Position numbers and translations under genes: made by a program
Origin: Acorus gramineus
Taxonomy: Eukaryota; Streptophyta; Magnoliopsida; Acorales; Acoraceae
Direction of reading: 5' to 3'
Length of the DNA stretch: 64,000 bases
Assembly (NCBI GenBank): GCA_030737835.1
Contig: CM060853.1
Location: 1,368,941 to 1,432,940 of the forward strand
Part shown: in pieces, positions 21,442 to 32,378 of the stretch
How positions within the stretch are numbered: the first letter of the stretch is position 1
Layout of the letters: each line of letters begins with the position of its first letter
Notes under the pieces: model-generated
Seen by the model: only the letters and a program-made list of their open reading frames with translations
Databases searched by the model: none
Told to the model about the DNA's origin: nothing

Positions 21442-23992
21442 ATGGAGATTGAGATCCTTTCAAGAGAAACAATCAGACCCACCACACCAACCCAACCCCA
21501 CCTCAGGTGGCACAGGCTCTCCGCGCTGGACCAGCTGGCGCCTCAGATGACCTTCCATCTCGTTCTGTTCTACCCAATCAATGGTGGAGATCAATCTCCT
21601 CCTGCTCATAGAGAGGCCGTGCTCAAGACCTCCCTCTCCAGACTCCTCACCTCCTTCTATCCATTGGCTGGCAGGCTGAGGAGGGAGGGGCTGCCACCCA
21701 ACGGCACGGCCTCCGTCGAGTGCACGGACGAGGGCGTCCCTTTCACTGTGTCCCGAGCTGACATAGAACTCGATTTGGTCTTACAAAATGATGATAGGTA
21801 TAAACCATTTTTTTAATTACATACTATTTGATGACTCAATGAATGGTGTCTTTAATTATTATTATTTTTATTTTGAAGATTAATTCAGAGGATCTCATCA
21901 TAAGTTATTTTGATATAGATAGTAATTTTGGTTAGAAAATGCAATAATAATTTTTTTATTGTTTGGTTGATTATTAATAAATTGTGGATAAAATATCAAT
22001 AAAATGTGAATAAAAAATATAAAAGATGAAAAGCATAAGATGTGATATGTTGATCACTTGATTTAGTACAAATGGAATAGATTGTGTGAAATAACATAAT
22101 TCCAAGTGAAATAGACTTAGAATATCAATATCAGTTTAATCATAGCCAACTATTTTGACTATACTCACATATTCATTGCAAATAAACATATTTTTTGAGC
22201 TTATTCATCTCTATTTCACTCTATTCCACATTTATTTTTGACAGGTACCTCAAACACTACGACAAGCTCGTCCCGCGTGATCGTAGCCAATTGGACTACG
22301 GTCAGCCCCTCCTCCACCTCCAACTCACGCACTTCTCCTGTGCCTCCTCCGCCCTCGGCATATGTATCGCCCACCAGGTTGCCGACAGTAGCTCCTTCTC
22401 CCTCCTCCTCAATGCTTGGTCCGCCTCAGCTCGCCTTAGTGGCATCGGCCCACAACTCACCCCCCGCTTCACCGCCGCCTCCATATTTTCCCCCTTGAAC
22501 CCCCCGCCCCCGGACCTCATCCTCCCCTCTCATTGCCGACTCCACCCTCGCAGGTTATTGTTGAAAATTTATATAAATTTTTATGAATTCTAAACTATAT
22601 TATATGAATATCTGTTTAAGTGATCTATTTAGAATTTAGGATCCATTTAGAGATTTCTCACATGGGTGCTGATATTTTCACCCACATAGCTATTCACACC
22701 ACCTTTTTAAAAAAATAAAAATGTGATTTTTTTAAGGGGTGAACCCACCCCGACCAGCTCGACTTTGTGAAGTTATTTATTATGTTAAATGTTGACATCA
22801 CAGAGTCAAACTGATCAAAGTGACATAAGCCACTCTCTATGGTCTATTTGACTTTGTTTAATCATCAGTTGTATAACACAACCCAAAAAACTTAGAAACA
22901 CACACTAACATTACTGCTCCAGGTTCATTCACAAAATAAATGCATACAGTCATCTAAAACATTCTAATATGATCCTTGATTTTCCACATACCTTCAACTT
23001 CGAATTTGACCATTTTTTATTTCATCTTGCCATGTAGAATGTCATACAATCAAGTTTAATTTTCAACACATTAAGTATCCATTTTTTTCAATAAAAAGAA
23101 TATCACTCTCAAACCTAAATAGGAAGGAAAGAAAACAAAAAACATATTCTTGTTTATACAAAATATTCTTTTTTATTTTTCGGTCTTCTTCATCTTCATC
23201 CTCATCCATGAACAATGACATTTTTGAAGACCTATCTTGATGCACACCAAGACAAGCATGCAGGTTATGTCGAGAACAAAACATCGATGAAACCCGTGCG
23301 CGTAGAAGACGTATTCATTTCAAGAACATCATTTCTTATATGCCTCTCAACCAAGCAAATCCAATTCTTTTTTCTCTGTATTATTTGCTTTTATTTATAT
23401 TGTTATTCTTATATCCAACAGGTTTCTCATCGGCGCGCGCGCGCTCGAGCAACTGAGGGAAGGGACAACAGTCCGCGGCGCGCCAAGGCCCACGCGGTTC
23501 GAGGCGGCGGTGGGCGTGGTGTGGCGGTGCGCGCGACGCGCGCGCGAGGGGCTGACGAACCTTTGCCTCATCGTCAGCCTCCGCCCGCGACTCTCCCCTC
23601 CGGTGGGCGTCGACGTGTTCGGCAACGCGTGGGTCATGACGGCGACAACGACGGAGGAAGGCATAAGGGAGGCCTTGTCGACGATCGACGGGGAATACGC
23701 GCGGCGTGTGATGGCGGGGGAGGTGCACGTGGAGGGGCACGACGAGGGGGGGTCGGCGCTCGTGTTTAGTGGGCTTCTAAGGTTCGGGTTTTACGAGGCG
23801 GACTTCGGGTGGGGGAGGCCAAGAAGGCTCGGGTTCACGAACCAGGACGCGGGGGAGCTCGCGATGTTCGCCGAGACAGCGACCGGGGAGGGGTTGGAGG
23901 TTTGGGTTTGGTTGAAAGAGGAGGTGATGGTGAGGTTTGAGAGGGACCAGGAGATTGCTGGGTTGGTGTCTCATATCGACAGGGAGAATTGA
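21442..23992 (+). CDS. BAHD acyltransferase (vinorine synthase-like), three exons
   Basis: Exons 21442-21797, 22245-22553 and 23422-23992. Introns have GT-AG ends (donors AG|GTATAA and AG|GTTATT; acceptors ACAG|G) and both interrupt an arginine codon in the same phase. The 411-residue product is close to the 420-450 usual for the family. The N-terminus (SRETIRPTTPT, then LDQL, FYPLAGRL) is typical of this clade. The acyl-CoA transfer motif HQVAD (HxxxD) is at about 162-166 and DFGWG at about 349-353, both intact. Such cytosolic enzymes transfer an acyl group from CoA to an alcohol or amine; the substrate cannot be told from sequence. Exon 3 is strikingly GC-rich next to AT-rich introns. Neighbours are all repeats, so no pathway context. 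The start is chosen because the ATG follows a TATA box and begins the conserved N-terminus. Confidence 0.92.
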
Positions 23993-24632
23993 TAGAGAAT
24001 CCACAAACCAAACCTATTTTTCGTAAGATGGTAGAAGTGCCCCCTACTTTAATGAGGAGACCTGGATTTACACGTTGATAGGGAAGATTTGATCATAAAA
24101 TTACTTCAATAATGATTCCTAGGCCCCAATTTTTCAGACCCCATCATAGGACCCATGATATAGCAAGTGTACATTGTCTATTATACCATTTACTTGATAA
24201 CTACCTTAACATGTATTCCTATGATTGTGGAGTATCATTTAATTCTAAAAATTCTGTATTTATTCACCATTAATGGATTCTTAAAATCTTGCAATAATAT
24301 TTGAGAGGGACCGGAGAAACCATTGATGTTGAAACAATTGAAAATCTGTCTTGTATGCGAAATGAGGAGGTTTTACATTACGGAATTGATTTTGTTTATG
24401 AAGAATACATGTGAGCAAATCGGAAATTCTATTTTTGAGGAGAAGGCACGAAATCGTTTTTTTTTTTTTTTCGATTTGGATCTCACATCAATGTCTCTCG
24501 GATCAGGTTTGACATTATTAGATTCGTAAAAAAATTGTGTTTTGCTTTTTGTTTTAAATATTTAAACACAATTTTTTTTCATGTATTGAATATCATTTAT
24601 CACATTTTGATTTGTTTTTGTTTCAATATCTA
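23993..24632. other. Downstream region of the BAHD gene
   Basis: Probably holds the 3' untranslated region; no clear polyadenylation signal was singled out. Otherwise AT-rich, with a poly-T run at about 24459-24470. Confidence 0.45.
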
Positions 24633-25077
24633 AATGTAACACTCGATATCGTTACATTTTATATATGAGTAGTTTGTTTGATGTTACTACTACATTGTTG
24701 ACAATGTAATTTTTCAAATCTGTATTATTTTTGTTACATTCGTAAATGTAACAGTCAACCGCATGCATGTATTGATTTATATTTGTTACATTTATGAATG
24801 TAACATTCATTCGTGTATTGCATTTGTTTCAATGTAAATAGTAATTTATATTTGTTACATTTATTACTGTAACAGTCAAATACATATGTTTGTTAAATGT
24901 ATCACACAATAAAAAAAGTGTTTGACATTTTCTATAAAATGTAACTGACTATTGAAAATATAATCTGTTTCTAAATTGTTTAAACATTGCATGGAATGTA
25001 AAATATTTAGGTAGGAAAATGAAATTGTTTGTTATATTTATGTAAATGTAACAGTTCTGATGTAAATGTAACAAATC
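24633..25077. repeat. Cluster of TGTTACATTT palindromes
   Basis: At least five short inverted repeats built from TGTTACATTT and AAATGTAACA: about 24637-24659, 24733-24754, 24784-24806, 24852-24875 and 25030-25074. Loops are short and variable. Non-coding and AT-rich. They could be a decayed fold-back or MITE array. Confidence 0.7.
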
Positions 25078-25440
25078 GTTGTGAGAGATGTAAATATTTA
25101 ATAAAGGTATTAGTGTAATTTAGGTTCAATTGTAATTTAGGTAAGGATTTTAAAATTCAAAATTTGAAATGGTTAAATGGATTTCAAGATGAAAAGGTAA
25201 TAACCGAATAGAGAAAATGGGGGGATTTGGGTTAATGAGAGAGATTTTTAATGAATGACATATTTGTATTTTGCCATTTTATCATTTTTAAAAAGTCAAC
25301 AAGTCAACTAATAACAATCAATAAGGTGATGACACCTCATAGGGCTTGTTAGTAGAGCTTATATTTTTGGGCCTGGGTATCACCACTCAAATTACTTATG
25401 AATTGAATAATTTATATTTTTAATATCTTTTTGTGAAAAA
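25078..25440. other. AT-rich non-coding stretch
   Basis: No recognisable feature. Borders the R1 repeat on the right. Confidence 0.45.
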
Positions 25441-25632
25441 AGAAAAATATATTTTGCTAGTCCCATATAGTATTATTCATGATCCATGAAGTTTAATTCA
25501 GCTGAATAATTTTTTCAAAGTGATCAGATGATAGTTTCTTACAAATTTTGATAAACAAAGAATAATTAGTTAGTTGTTTTTATATCCTCTGTTTTGCCCC
25601 TTGCTACAAATAGCGGTAGGCAATGAGATATT
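25441..25632 (+). repeat. Dispersed repeat R1, copy 2
   Basis: Direct-orientation match to 12137-12345. It ends just left of the copia 5' LTR at 25642. Confidence 0.75.
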
Positions 25633-25641
25633 CTGTTTTTT

Positions 25642-25817
25642 TGTTGGGTTTGTGGGCCTTAAATAGTTCAGCCCAATTAAGGGCTTATCAAGCCCATGTT
25701 TTACATGCACATGTACACGTGAATGAAATTCACGTGGGGAGGGTATTAAAAGCCCTTTAGGGCTTCCTCTTCATCACATCAAACACAACAACGGCGGCGA
25801 GAGAAGAGTTCTGCGTC
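25642..25817 (+). repeat. copia 5' LTR, left part
   Basis: Matches 40904-41080: GGGCCTTAAAT, GGGCTTATCAAGCCCA, an ACGTGAATGAAATTCACGTG palindrome, and TTAGGGCTTCCTCTTCATCA. It is cut at GCGTC by the gypsy insertion. Confidence 0.9.
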
Positions 25818-28800
25818 TGTCACGCCCCAGGGCGGCCAACCCCGGGACGCGGCAAATGTATATATATCATATCAGAAACCTACACAGGAGGTCAAATGCA
25901 TGTACTCTAAACCACAAATAAAATGACAACACATATCAAACAGGGCTGACATAATATATACACAATATTGCGGAAGCAAAAGACTGAATCTGTGAATAAA
26001 CATTCTACAGACTCGATACTCAATCATACGTCCTGTGAGAGCCAATATACACAAATATACAACTGAACATAGACCAACACGTGCCAAGCACGGAAATAAA
26101 ATACATACAGCCAAGGAAAGGGATGCTGATAGCCTCTGGTACTCGCGGACGTAACGCTGCTCCGCTACTGAAGAGATCCCTCGGAAAGCTCCAACTGCTG
26201 CTCCGGCTCCAGCTCAGGCTCAGTGGCAACTGGGGAAAAACATATGCGAGGGGTGAGCCACACGCTCAGTGAATGGCACAACCCATGCATCACAGACAAT
26301 ATTGACCACAACATATTAATCCAGCCATTCATCCCGCCTCAAAGGGGCAGGAACAACATAACCATTTATCCAATCCAGATCATACCCTCACCCTTACCCC
26401 TCAACAGGGGACTCAGGATTTTGGGACTAACTATCATCAATAAACAAGACCAGCGGGTCGCTTATCGCCTACCCACTACACCCTCACCCTCACCTTTCCA
26501 AAGGTGACATAGGATTTTGGGACTGATAAACATTCATAAACAAAACCAGTGGGTCGCTCATCGACAACCCACTACACCCTCACCCTCACCCTACCACGGG
26601 TGACATAGGATTTTGGGACTGACTAGGCTGTTGGTCACCCTTGGTCCACCGATAGTCTCTCCTCACTCCGCGGTTGTTTGGCCACTCCCATGTTCAGCAC
26701 AGTCCTTCATCAAACCAGGAGGCGCCTACTAGTGGGAGCCCCTGCACGGGACAACCTGTCTAACGCCGAGGTAGTCTCTAAAGGATCCAACGCAGGGCAA
26801 CAGAACAGCCTATCCATCGCATATGATCCACTCGGATCCGCCGACAACGCATCTCTCCAACTCAAATGTCATGAACTCTTCAGAGTTCCTCCAGCGCGCA
26901 TAACCAAGATGCGGGGAAACAGTACAATCAAAAGCAGTGTTGGAATACCACTGGGGGAAAGAAACTCGGGAGGGCGGCGTGAGTTCCCGATACAGGGTAC
27001 CCCGACAACCAAACAAGGAACACGGAGTACCCTAACACGGGTCTCACCGCTGTCCTCGCAAGGTCCCTCCCCTATAATATTCACTACTCATGCTAATAAT
27101 CATACCAAACATACAACTCTAACGTTCTGAATTCCTCAGAACCCACCAGGGCGCATAACTACGATGCGGGGAACATGCATAAGGTTATATCATAGTGAAA
27201 TATTCTTGGGGGAAAGCAACTCGGGAGGGCAGCGTGAGTTCCCGTTATAGGACGCTCCGACAACCAAACAAGGAACACGGTGTACCCTAACCCGGGTCTC
27301 ACCGCTGTCCTCGCAAGGCCCCTCCCCTAAAATAATCACTATAACATGCAATTCAACAGATACTAGTATTTAATTTAATAAATAAAACTAGTAGGACACA
27401 TGCATAGGCCGGGTTTCCTAGCATGTAAACAGGGGACATGCTGCAAGGCTCATATGCATATCCTAAGGGGCAAGTCCCTAACATGCAAAGACTAGGGAAG
27501 CATGCATTCTACACATAAATTATACAATCATGGATACATATTATTGCAGGTTAATATTCATCCAAGACGCCCCAGGAGAGGTCGGTATACGCCCAAGTGC
27601 GTATAACACCTCTCGACTGGGTTGGATTGTCCCACTCACCAGTATCGGGGTCGTCGCGCGACCGTCCGTCTAGATCTGTAAGACAGACATTCAGTATGGT
27701 GAGTTAAAATCCATAATTACCCAAAAATACATAACATACACAATTAAACACCCAAAATCCCAAATTAATCACCCAACACCCCCCGGCAACCACCCGCACG
27801 GCCCCCCGACCGCCCGGGTGCACCGCCGCGCTTCAGCCCGCGCACTCCGCGCACCGCCCGGGGCTCCGCGCGTCCACCGAGCTCAGCCGCGGCAGCCCGC
27901 ACGCGCCCCGCACGCCGTGCGCTGGCCCGCGAGCACCCCGCACGCCCCCGCGCACACCGCCTCGCGCCTTGCCGCGCCCCGCGCACGCCTCCCCGCCCCG
28001 CGCGCACCCCGCGCGCACCTCCGCCACCTCCTCCGCGCGCACCCCGCGCGTGCAGCACCTCCGGCAGCACCTCCGCGCGCACCTCGCGCGTGCAGCACCT
28101 CCGGCAGCACCTCCGCGCGCACCTCGCGCGACCTGCTCCACGCGCACCAGCCGCCCAGCTCGCCCAGCACCGGCCTCTGCTCGCCCAGCACCGGCCTCTG
28201 CTCGCCCAGCACCGGCCAGCACCTCCGCGCGCGCCCAGACCAGCGCCCAGACCAGCCCCTCGCGCCGGACCCGCGCGACCAGCTCCTCGCGCCCGCTGCC
28301 CGCTGCCTGAGGCCCCAGCACGCCTGCACGACCAGCAGCCCGCACCAGACCCGCGCACGCCCGCGCGCACGCCGCGCGCACGCACGCTCGCGCGCGCACG
28401 CGCGCCTGCCCGCGCGCACCCGACCTGCGCGCCGCCTGGGCTGCTGCTGCTGCTGCTTGGCCCGGACGACCTGCCACTGCCCGAGCGCCTCCAACCACCT
28501 CTCCCACTGCCGCCGACCACCTCCAACCACCTCCGACCACCCCGACCGCCCTCCGACGACCCCCACAGCCTCCGACCACCCCCAAACACAAAAACCCCTC
28601 CCTAGCATTCATCTAAGCAAGAAAAAGGAGGGAAAGAAGGCTTACCGAGGGGAGGGAGCGAAGTCCGGACGCTCTCCACGCGCCGAAACCCTTCCCAAAA
28701 GCCTTCTCACGCCCCGATCTAGCTTACCCTCAATGGGCCAAATCAGAGGAGAAAAGGGGAGGTCGGGGAGGCTAAAGTCGTCGGAATTCGGATTTGAAGA

Positions 28801-29215
28801 CACCGGTGTGTAGATCGGGACCCGATCTACACTTCCCGTGCTTTGGGTTTTCGATTTCGAGGGGTCTAGGGGGCTTGAACGGAAGAAAAACGGAGAGGGG
28901 AGAGAGAAATCTCGACGAGGAGACGATGAACAGTGCTTGATTTGCTCTTTATAGTGCGCGACTTAAAAACCCGGATACGCCCCGGAACTGGAAAATTTTT
29001 GCAAACGATGCCAGAATTCATGAAATTTTCGTGGGAGGTCAGAAATGGCACCAGGACACCAAATATGCAGTCAGATTTCCAATCGGAGTCCTCTAGCTCA
29101 GACGATAGCTAACAGTCTGAAATTATGCGGTTCCGACCAAAAACCCTAAAAATTTTAAAAACCGCCAGGGCGCTCTAACGGTTACCAACAGGTTAAAAGT
29201 GACACATATATAACA
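25818..29215 (-). repeat. 3' LTR of the young gypsy element
   Basis: On the minus strand it starts TGTTATATATGTGTCAC (29215) and ends GGGGCGTGACA (25818). It contains candidate intron 1 (27676-28645), the mini-exon (27640-27675) and candidate intron 2 (26230-27639). Inside intron 2 are about three tandem copies of a roughly 90 bp unit with CACCCTCACCCT (26380-26620) and two copies of a roughly 250 bp unit (AACTCGGGAGGGCRGCGTGAG, about 26955 and 27210). Confidence 0.93.
27676..28645 (-). other. Candidate LTR leader intron 1 with CpG-rich core
   Basis: Minus-strand donor CCCCTCG|GTAAGCC at 28645 and acceptor GTCTTACAG|ATCTAGACGG at 27676 (970 bp). The core 27780-28600 is extremely CpG-rich, with short tandem repeats: a roughly 36 bp unit with CAGCACCTCCGGCAGCACC (28050-28130) and a 21 bp unit CTCGCCCAGCACCGGCCTCTG written once per repeat at about 28157-28220. 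The solo LTR at 36085 lacks exactly this segment. Confidence 0.65.
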
Positions 29216-29408
29216 TTATTCCCCCCTTAGGAAATTTTGTCCCCAAAATTCGCCAAAAACATCTAGGAGGGGAAAGATGCGGATACGCGTCGAACCTGGC
29301 CTCCATGAGCTCCCAAGTGTCCTTAACACCGGAACGGTGCTGCCATCGCGCCTCGACCAACTGGACGGTCTTGGTGCGGAGCCTCCTCACGCGGCGGTCC
29401 ATGATCAC
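29193..29408 (-). pseudogene. gypsy pol C-terminal fragment
   Basis: Minus-strand reading shows the end of a gypsy integrase/chromodomain tail: MDRRVRRLRTKTVQLVEARW, then DTWELMEARFDAYPHL, before the polypurine tract. This is the region missing from the element at 1343-8370. It is the only part of the pol end kept here. Confidence 0.7.
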
Positions 29409-29499
29409 AATCTACTGCTCCACGAATGACTGTCCGGTTCAGAGACGAACGGCTCGAACGGGATGACGTGAGCAGGATCGCGGACACACCCTTACCCAC

Positions 29500-29830
29500 T
29501 GCGAACCCACCACTCCAAGACGGAGAGGTAAGAATTGGCGCTAAGGTGAGCCTCCGAGTAAACTCCAGGAAGCTCTCCTCGCAAGAAGGGGACCACTCGA
29601 ACCGGATATCCCTCCGAGTAAGGCGGGTAAAAGGAACAGCTATCTTCGAGAATCCTCGTCAAACTTCCTGCAATAACTCGCCAAACTCCGGAAGCTCCGA
29701 ATCCATGCGGGGCTCGACGGTCTACGCCAATTCGACATAGCAAGCGTCTTACCCGGGTCCACAGATATGCCTTCACCAGAACTCACCCAGCCCAAAAGGC
29801 CTTAACCTCTACCCAAAACTCGCACTTGAT
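29500..29830 (-). pseudogene. gypsy RT/RNase H boundary fragment
   Basis: The reverse complement matches about 3740-4020 of the other gypsy element (the [10 protein letters not shown] to [10 protein letters not shown] stretch) at the nucleotide level, with frame breaks. It is an isolated piece of pol inside the mosaic interior. Confidence 0.75.
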
Positions 29831-29839
29831 CTTTCATCT

Positions 29840-30723
29840 ATCTGATGCTTCCATGGTATCCCTTGCCTGGGAAAAGAAACCTCGGGAGGGCACCATGAAA
29901 TCCCGATATAGGATACCCCGACAACCAAACAAGGAACACGAAGTACCCTAGCCCGGGTTCAACGCCGACCTCACAAGGCCCCTTAATCCAGAAAGGAACA
30001 CTGGAAGAAGACATCATTCTTAAAGAACATTACCAACCTCACCGGATCATCTACATCTAGATAATCACCCACCGACATCCTTCCACATCCATCTCAAGAC
30101 CGGACCCAACCTCTATGGGAACGGTCGAACCACGACTGAGTCACGAGGCGACGCGTCTTTGTCTCATCCACACCCTCACTCCTATCAGGAGACATATTGG
30201 GACTTTGGGAGAGATTTAGACTGCTCTCTACCCCTGGTCCACCGGTAGCCTCTCCTCCACACCGTAGGCCGCCTGGTCCGCTCCCACAATTCAGCACCGT
30301 CCGAAACCAAATCAGGAGGTGCCTACTGAGGGGAGCCCTCTGTCAGGAAGGCCTCTCTAACGCTGAGGAGTCCCTACTCGGGTCCAACGAAGGGGAGAAC
30401 GACACCATACTCGCGTCATCATCATTACAAGACCGAACCCAACATCGTCGGGAATGGTCGAATAAACCATTTGGTCACGAGCGACCCGTCTTCGCCTCAT
30501 CCACACCCTCACTCCCGAAAGGAGACATTTTGGGACTTTGGGAGAGACTTAGACTGCTCTCTACCCCTGGTCCACCGGTAGCCTCTCCCCGCTCCGTAGC
30601 TCGCCTGGTCCTCTGACCGGGAGCCTGTCTAACGCCGGGGCTGTACTACGCGGATCCAACGAAGGGGAGAGCGATTCCACGCTCGCGACACCATTCAATA
30701 ACCTCTTACCGGGTAGCCCCTAC
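29840..30723 (-). repeat. LTR-derived and duplicated filler inside the young element
   Basis: Several stretches resemble LTR sequence. 29870-29990 matches the repeated unit at about 26955 and 27210 (CCCGATATAGGATACCCCGAC, CAACCAAACAAGGAACACG). A unit of roughly 330 bp is duplicated (about 30100-30430 and 30431-30720), each copy with CATCCACACCCTCACTCC and CCCTGGTCCACCGGTAGCC. So part of the interior was captured from LTRs. Confidence 0.65.
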
Positions 30724-32259
30724 CTAGCTTACTCCCAAATTCAGTACTCCTCCGACTGCATCGGCGGTACCTACTGATGGGAATTCACTGCCAGGACAGT
30801 TAAAACCCGGCTTCCTTAACCCAAACAACCGCTCTTGACACTCACTCATCCAGATACCCCACACACTTGCATAATAACCACCAATTACACACACAACTAT
30901 CCTTATACTAGAAAGCTGGGAACACAAGATGATACCTCGAACCATGACACCCGAAGGCTGCGCCTCCTCGGCCGTAAGCGCTGCAACTCTGCCTTGAACC
31001 AACCGCGGCTGAGGAACAGGAGCACGCCTCGCCGGCTGCACTGGCTGCTGCTGGTGCTGAGGCTGCTGCTGCTGCTGGCGCGGAAGCTGCTGCTGCAAGA
31101 ACGGCGGCTGCTGAGGTGGCACTCGGGGTCGGTCAGCATCTGGGCAATTGTATCTGATATGCCCGATGCGCTGACAATGAAAACAGCGCCGCTTCTCCGG
31201 CTGCCAGGACTGGATGGGCACTGCTGCAATGGGCGCCGGATCCCATACTGGCACCGCATCTGCTGGAGGAGAGGCAGCCGCTGACTGCTCGAAGCGGGGC
31301 CTCTTCCTCTTGCGCTGCCCCTGGTCCCGACTCCCGGAAGGACCCTGATCTGAAGAAGGGGTCGGAGCCCGCACTTGAATCCCGAGGTCTCTCTCGACGG
31401 TCTTCGCCCGAGACACTACGTCGGAGTACCTCGTGAAAGCGTGGGCAGTGACATGCACCCGGATAGCGCTGCTGAGACCCAGCTCGAATCGCCGGCACCT
31501 CGTGACCTCATCCGTCACCAAGGCTGGAGCAAATCTGGACAGACTCGTGAAGCGCGCAGAGTAGTCAGCGACGGACATGGTGCCCTGAGTCAGCTGCTCG
31601 AACTCCCGCTCCACTAGCTGTCGCGTCGAGAACGGAAAGTACTCATCCAAGAAGTACCTCCGGAATCCCGCCCAAGAAAGCTGCTCCACTCCCTCTGGAA
31701 TGTCCACCACTCGGGTAGCCCACCAGTCGGCGGCATCACCCTTCAGCATGAAAGTGGCCAAGGCGACTCGCTGGCGATCGGTGCAAAGCATGGCCGCGAA
31801 GATCACATCCACCTCCCTCAACCAACGCTCTGGCGCAAGGGGATCTGCCGACTGCCCATGAAACTCGGGAGGATGGAGCTTTAGAAAGGCGTTGAGGCCG
31901 CTCTGCTGCACCCGCGCTGCCGCCTCTAGCTCCTCCTCCCTTTCCAGGGGATCCTCAACTCCAACTTCCGGAACTGCCACCGGAACTGGGGGTACATCAG
32001 GTACCACAGGCGGATCTGCCACCAAGGGGACCTGCGGAACTGCCTCGCGAGTCGCCCTCAGCTCCTGAATCTCTCTAGCCTGCTCTGCTATCATCCGCGT
32101 CTGTGTCTCCACCAAATCAGCCAACCGAGCGAAAGCACGCTCCCAAGCAGGTGGCTCCTGCGTCAAGGGCTCTCCGGTAGCATCCTCGTCTCTGGTAGGT
32201 CCGGAAACCTCCAAAGACCGAGAGGGACCTCGTCCGCGCCGTCCTCTGCGAGGAGGCAT
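30724..32259 (-). CDS. gypsy gag polyprotein, open, 511 codons
   Basis: Begins with a basic MPPRRGRRGRGPSR stretch. A helical segment at about 45-75 may be a coiled coil. The retrotransposon gag domain is at about 130-290 (ERWLREVDVIF, LKGDAADWW, FRRYFLDEYFP, VERDLGIQ). A CCHC zinc knuckle has C359, C362, H367 and C372. A Q/P-rich stretch covers 382-405. It forms the particle that packages element RNA. The usual protease (DSGATHS) should follow VRGI at about 440; instead the frame enters about 60 residues of unrelated, LTR-like sequence before its stop. It is intact as a gag gene but has lost its protease and pol. It is read from the 5' LTR at 32379-35771. Confidence 0.9.
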   Translation of the reverse strand: MPPRRGRRGRGPSRSLEVSGPTRDEDATGEPLTQEPPAWERAFARLADLVETQTRMIAEQAREIQELRATREAVPQVPLVADPPVVPDVPPVPVAVPEVGVEDPLEREEELEAAARVQQSGLNAFLKLHPPEFHGQSADPLAPERWLREVDVIFAAMLCTDRQRVALATFMLKGDAADWWATRVVDIPEGVEQLSWAGFRRYFLDEYFPFSTRQLVEREFEQLTQGTMSVADYSARFTSLSRFAPALVTDEVTRCRRFELGLSSAIRVHVTAHAFTRYSDVVSRAKTVERDLGIQVRAPTPSSDQGPSGSRDQGQRKRKRPRFEQSAAASPPADAVPVWDPAPIAAVPIQSWQPEKRRCFHCQRIGHIRYNCPDADRPRVPPQQPPFLQQQLPRQQQQQPQHQQQPVQPARRAPVPQPRLVQGRVAALTAEEAQPSGVMVRGIILCSQLSSIRIVVCVIGGYYASVWGIWMSECQERLFGLRKPGFNCPGSEFPSVGTADAVGGVLNLGVS

Positions 32260-32360
32260 ATCAGCACCCTAAGAAAACCAGACACTAGGATCAGAATACT
32301 CATCTCGAAATCCTAGGACTCATCTCTACGAAAGGAAGACTATTGGCTCTGACAGGACCA

Positions 32361-32378
32361 GGCTCTGATACCAACTTT
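32361..32378 (-). promoter_or_regulatory. Primer binding site, tRNA-Met type
   Basis: On the minus strand the 5' LTR end ACA is followed by a short AAAAG spacer and TTGGTATCAGAGCC, complementary to the 3' end of plant initiator tRNA-Met. First-strand cDNA starts here. Confidence 0.85.

Noticed and set aside
26385-26600. Telomere-like CACCCTCACCCT tracts
   Set aside because: The unit is CCCTCA rather than the plant CCCTAAA, short, and embedded in an LTR repeat.
27765-28813. Long open frames (up to 331 codons, both strands) in CpG-rich DNA, and the same at 34298-35339, 6637-7066 and 45647-46225
   Set aside because: The composition lacks A and T, so stops are rare in all frames. The products are low-complexity R/A/P strings open on both strands at once, and the stretch lies in candidate LTR introns.
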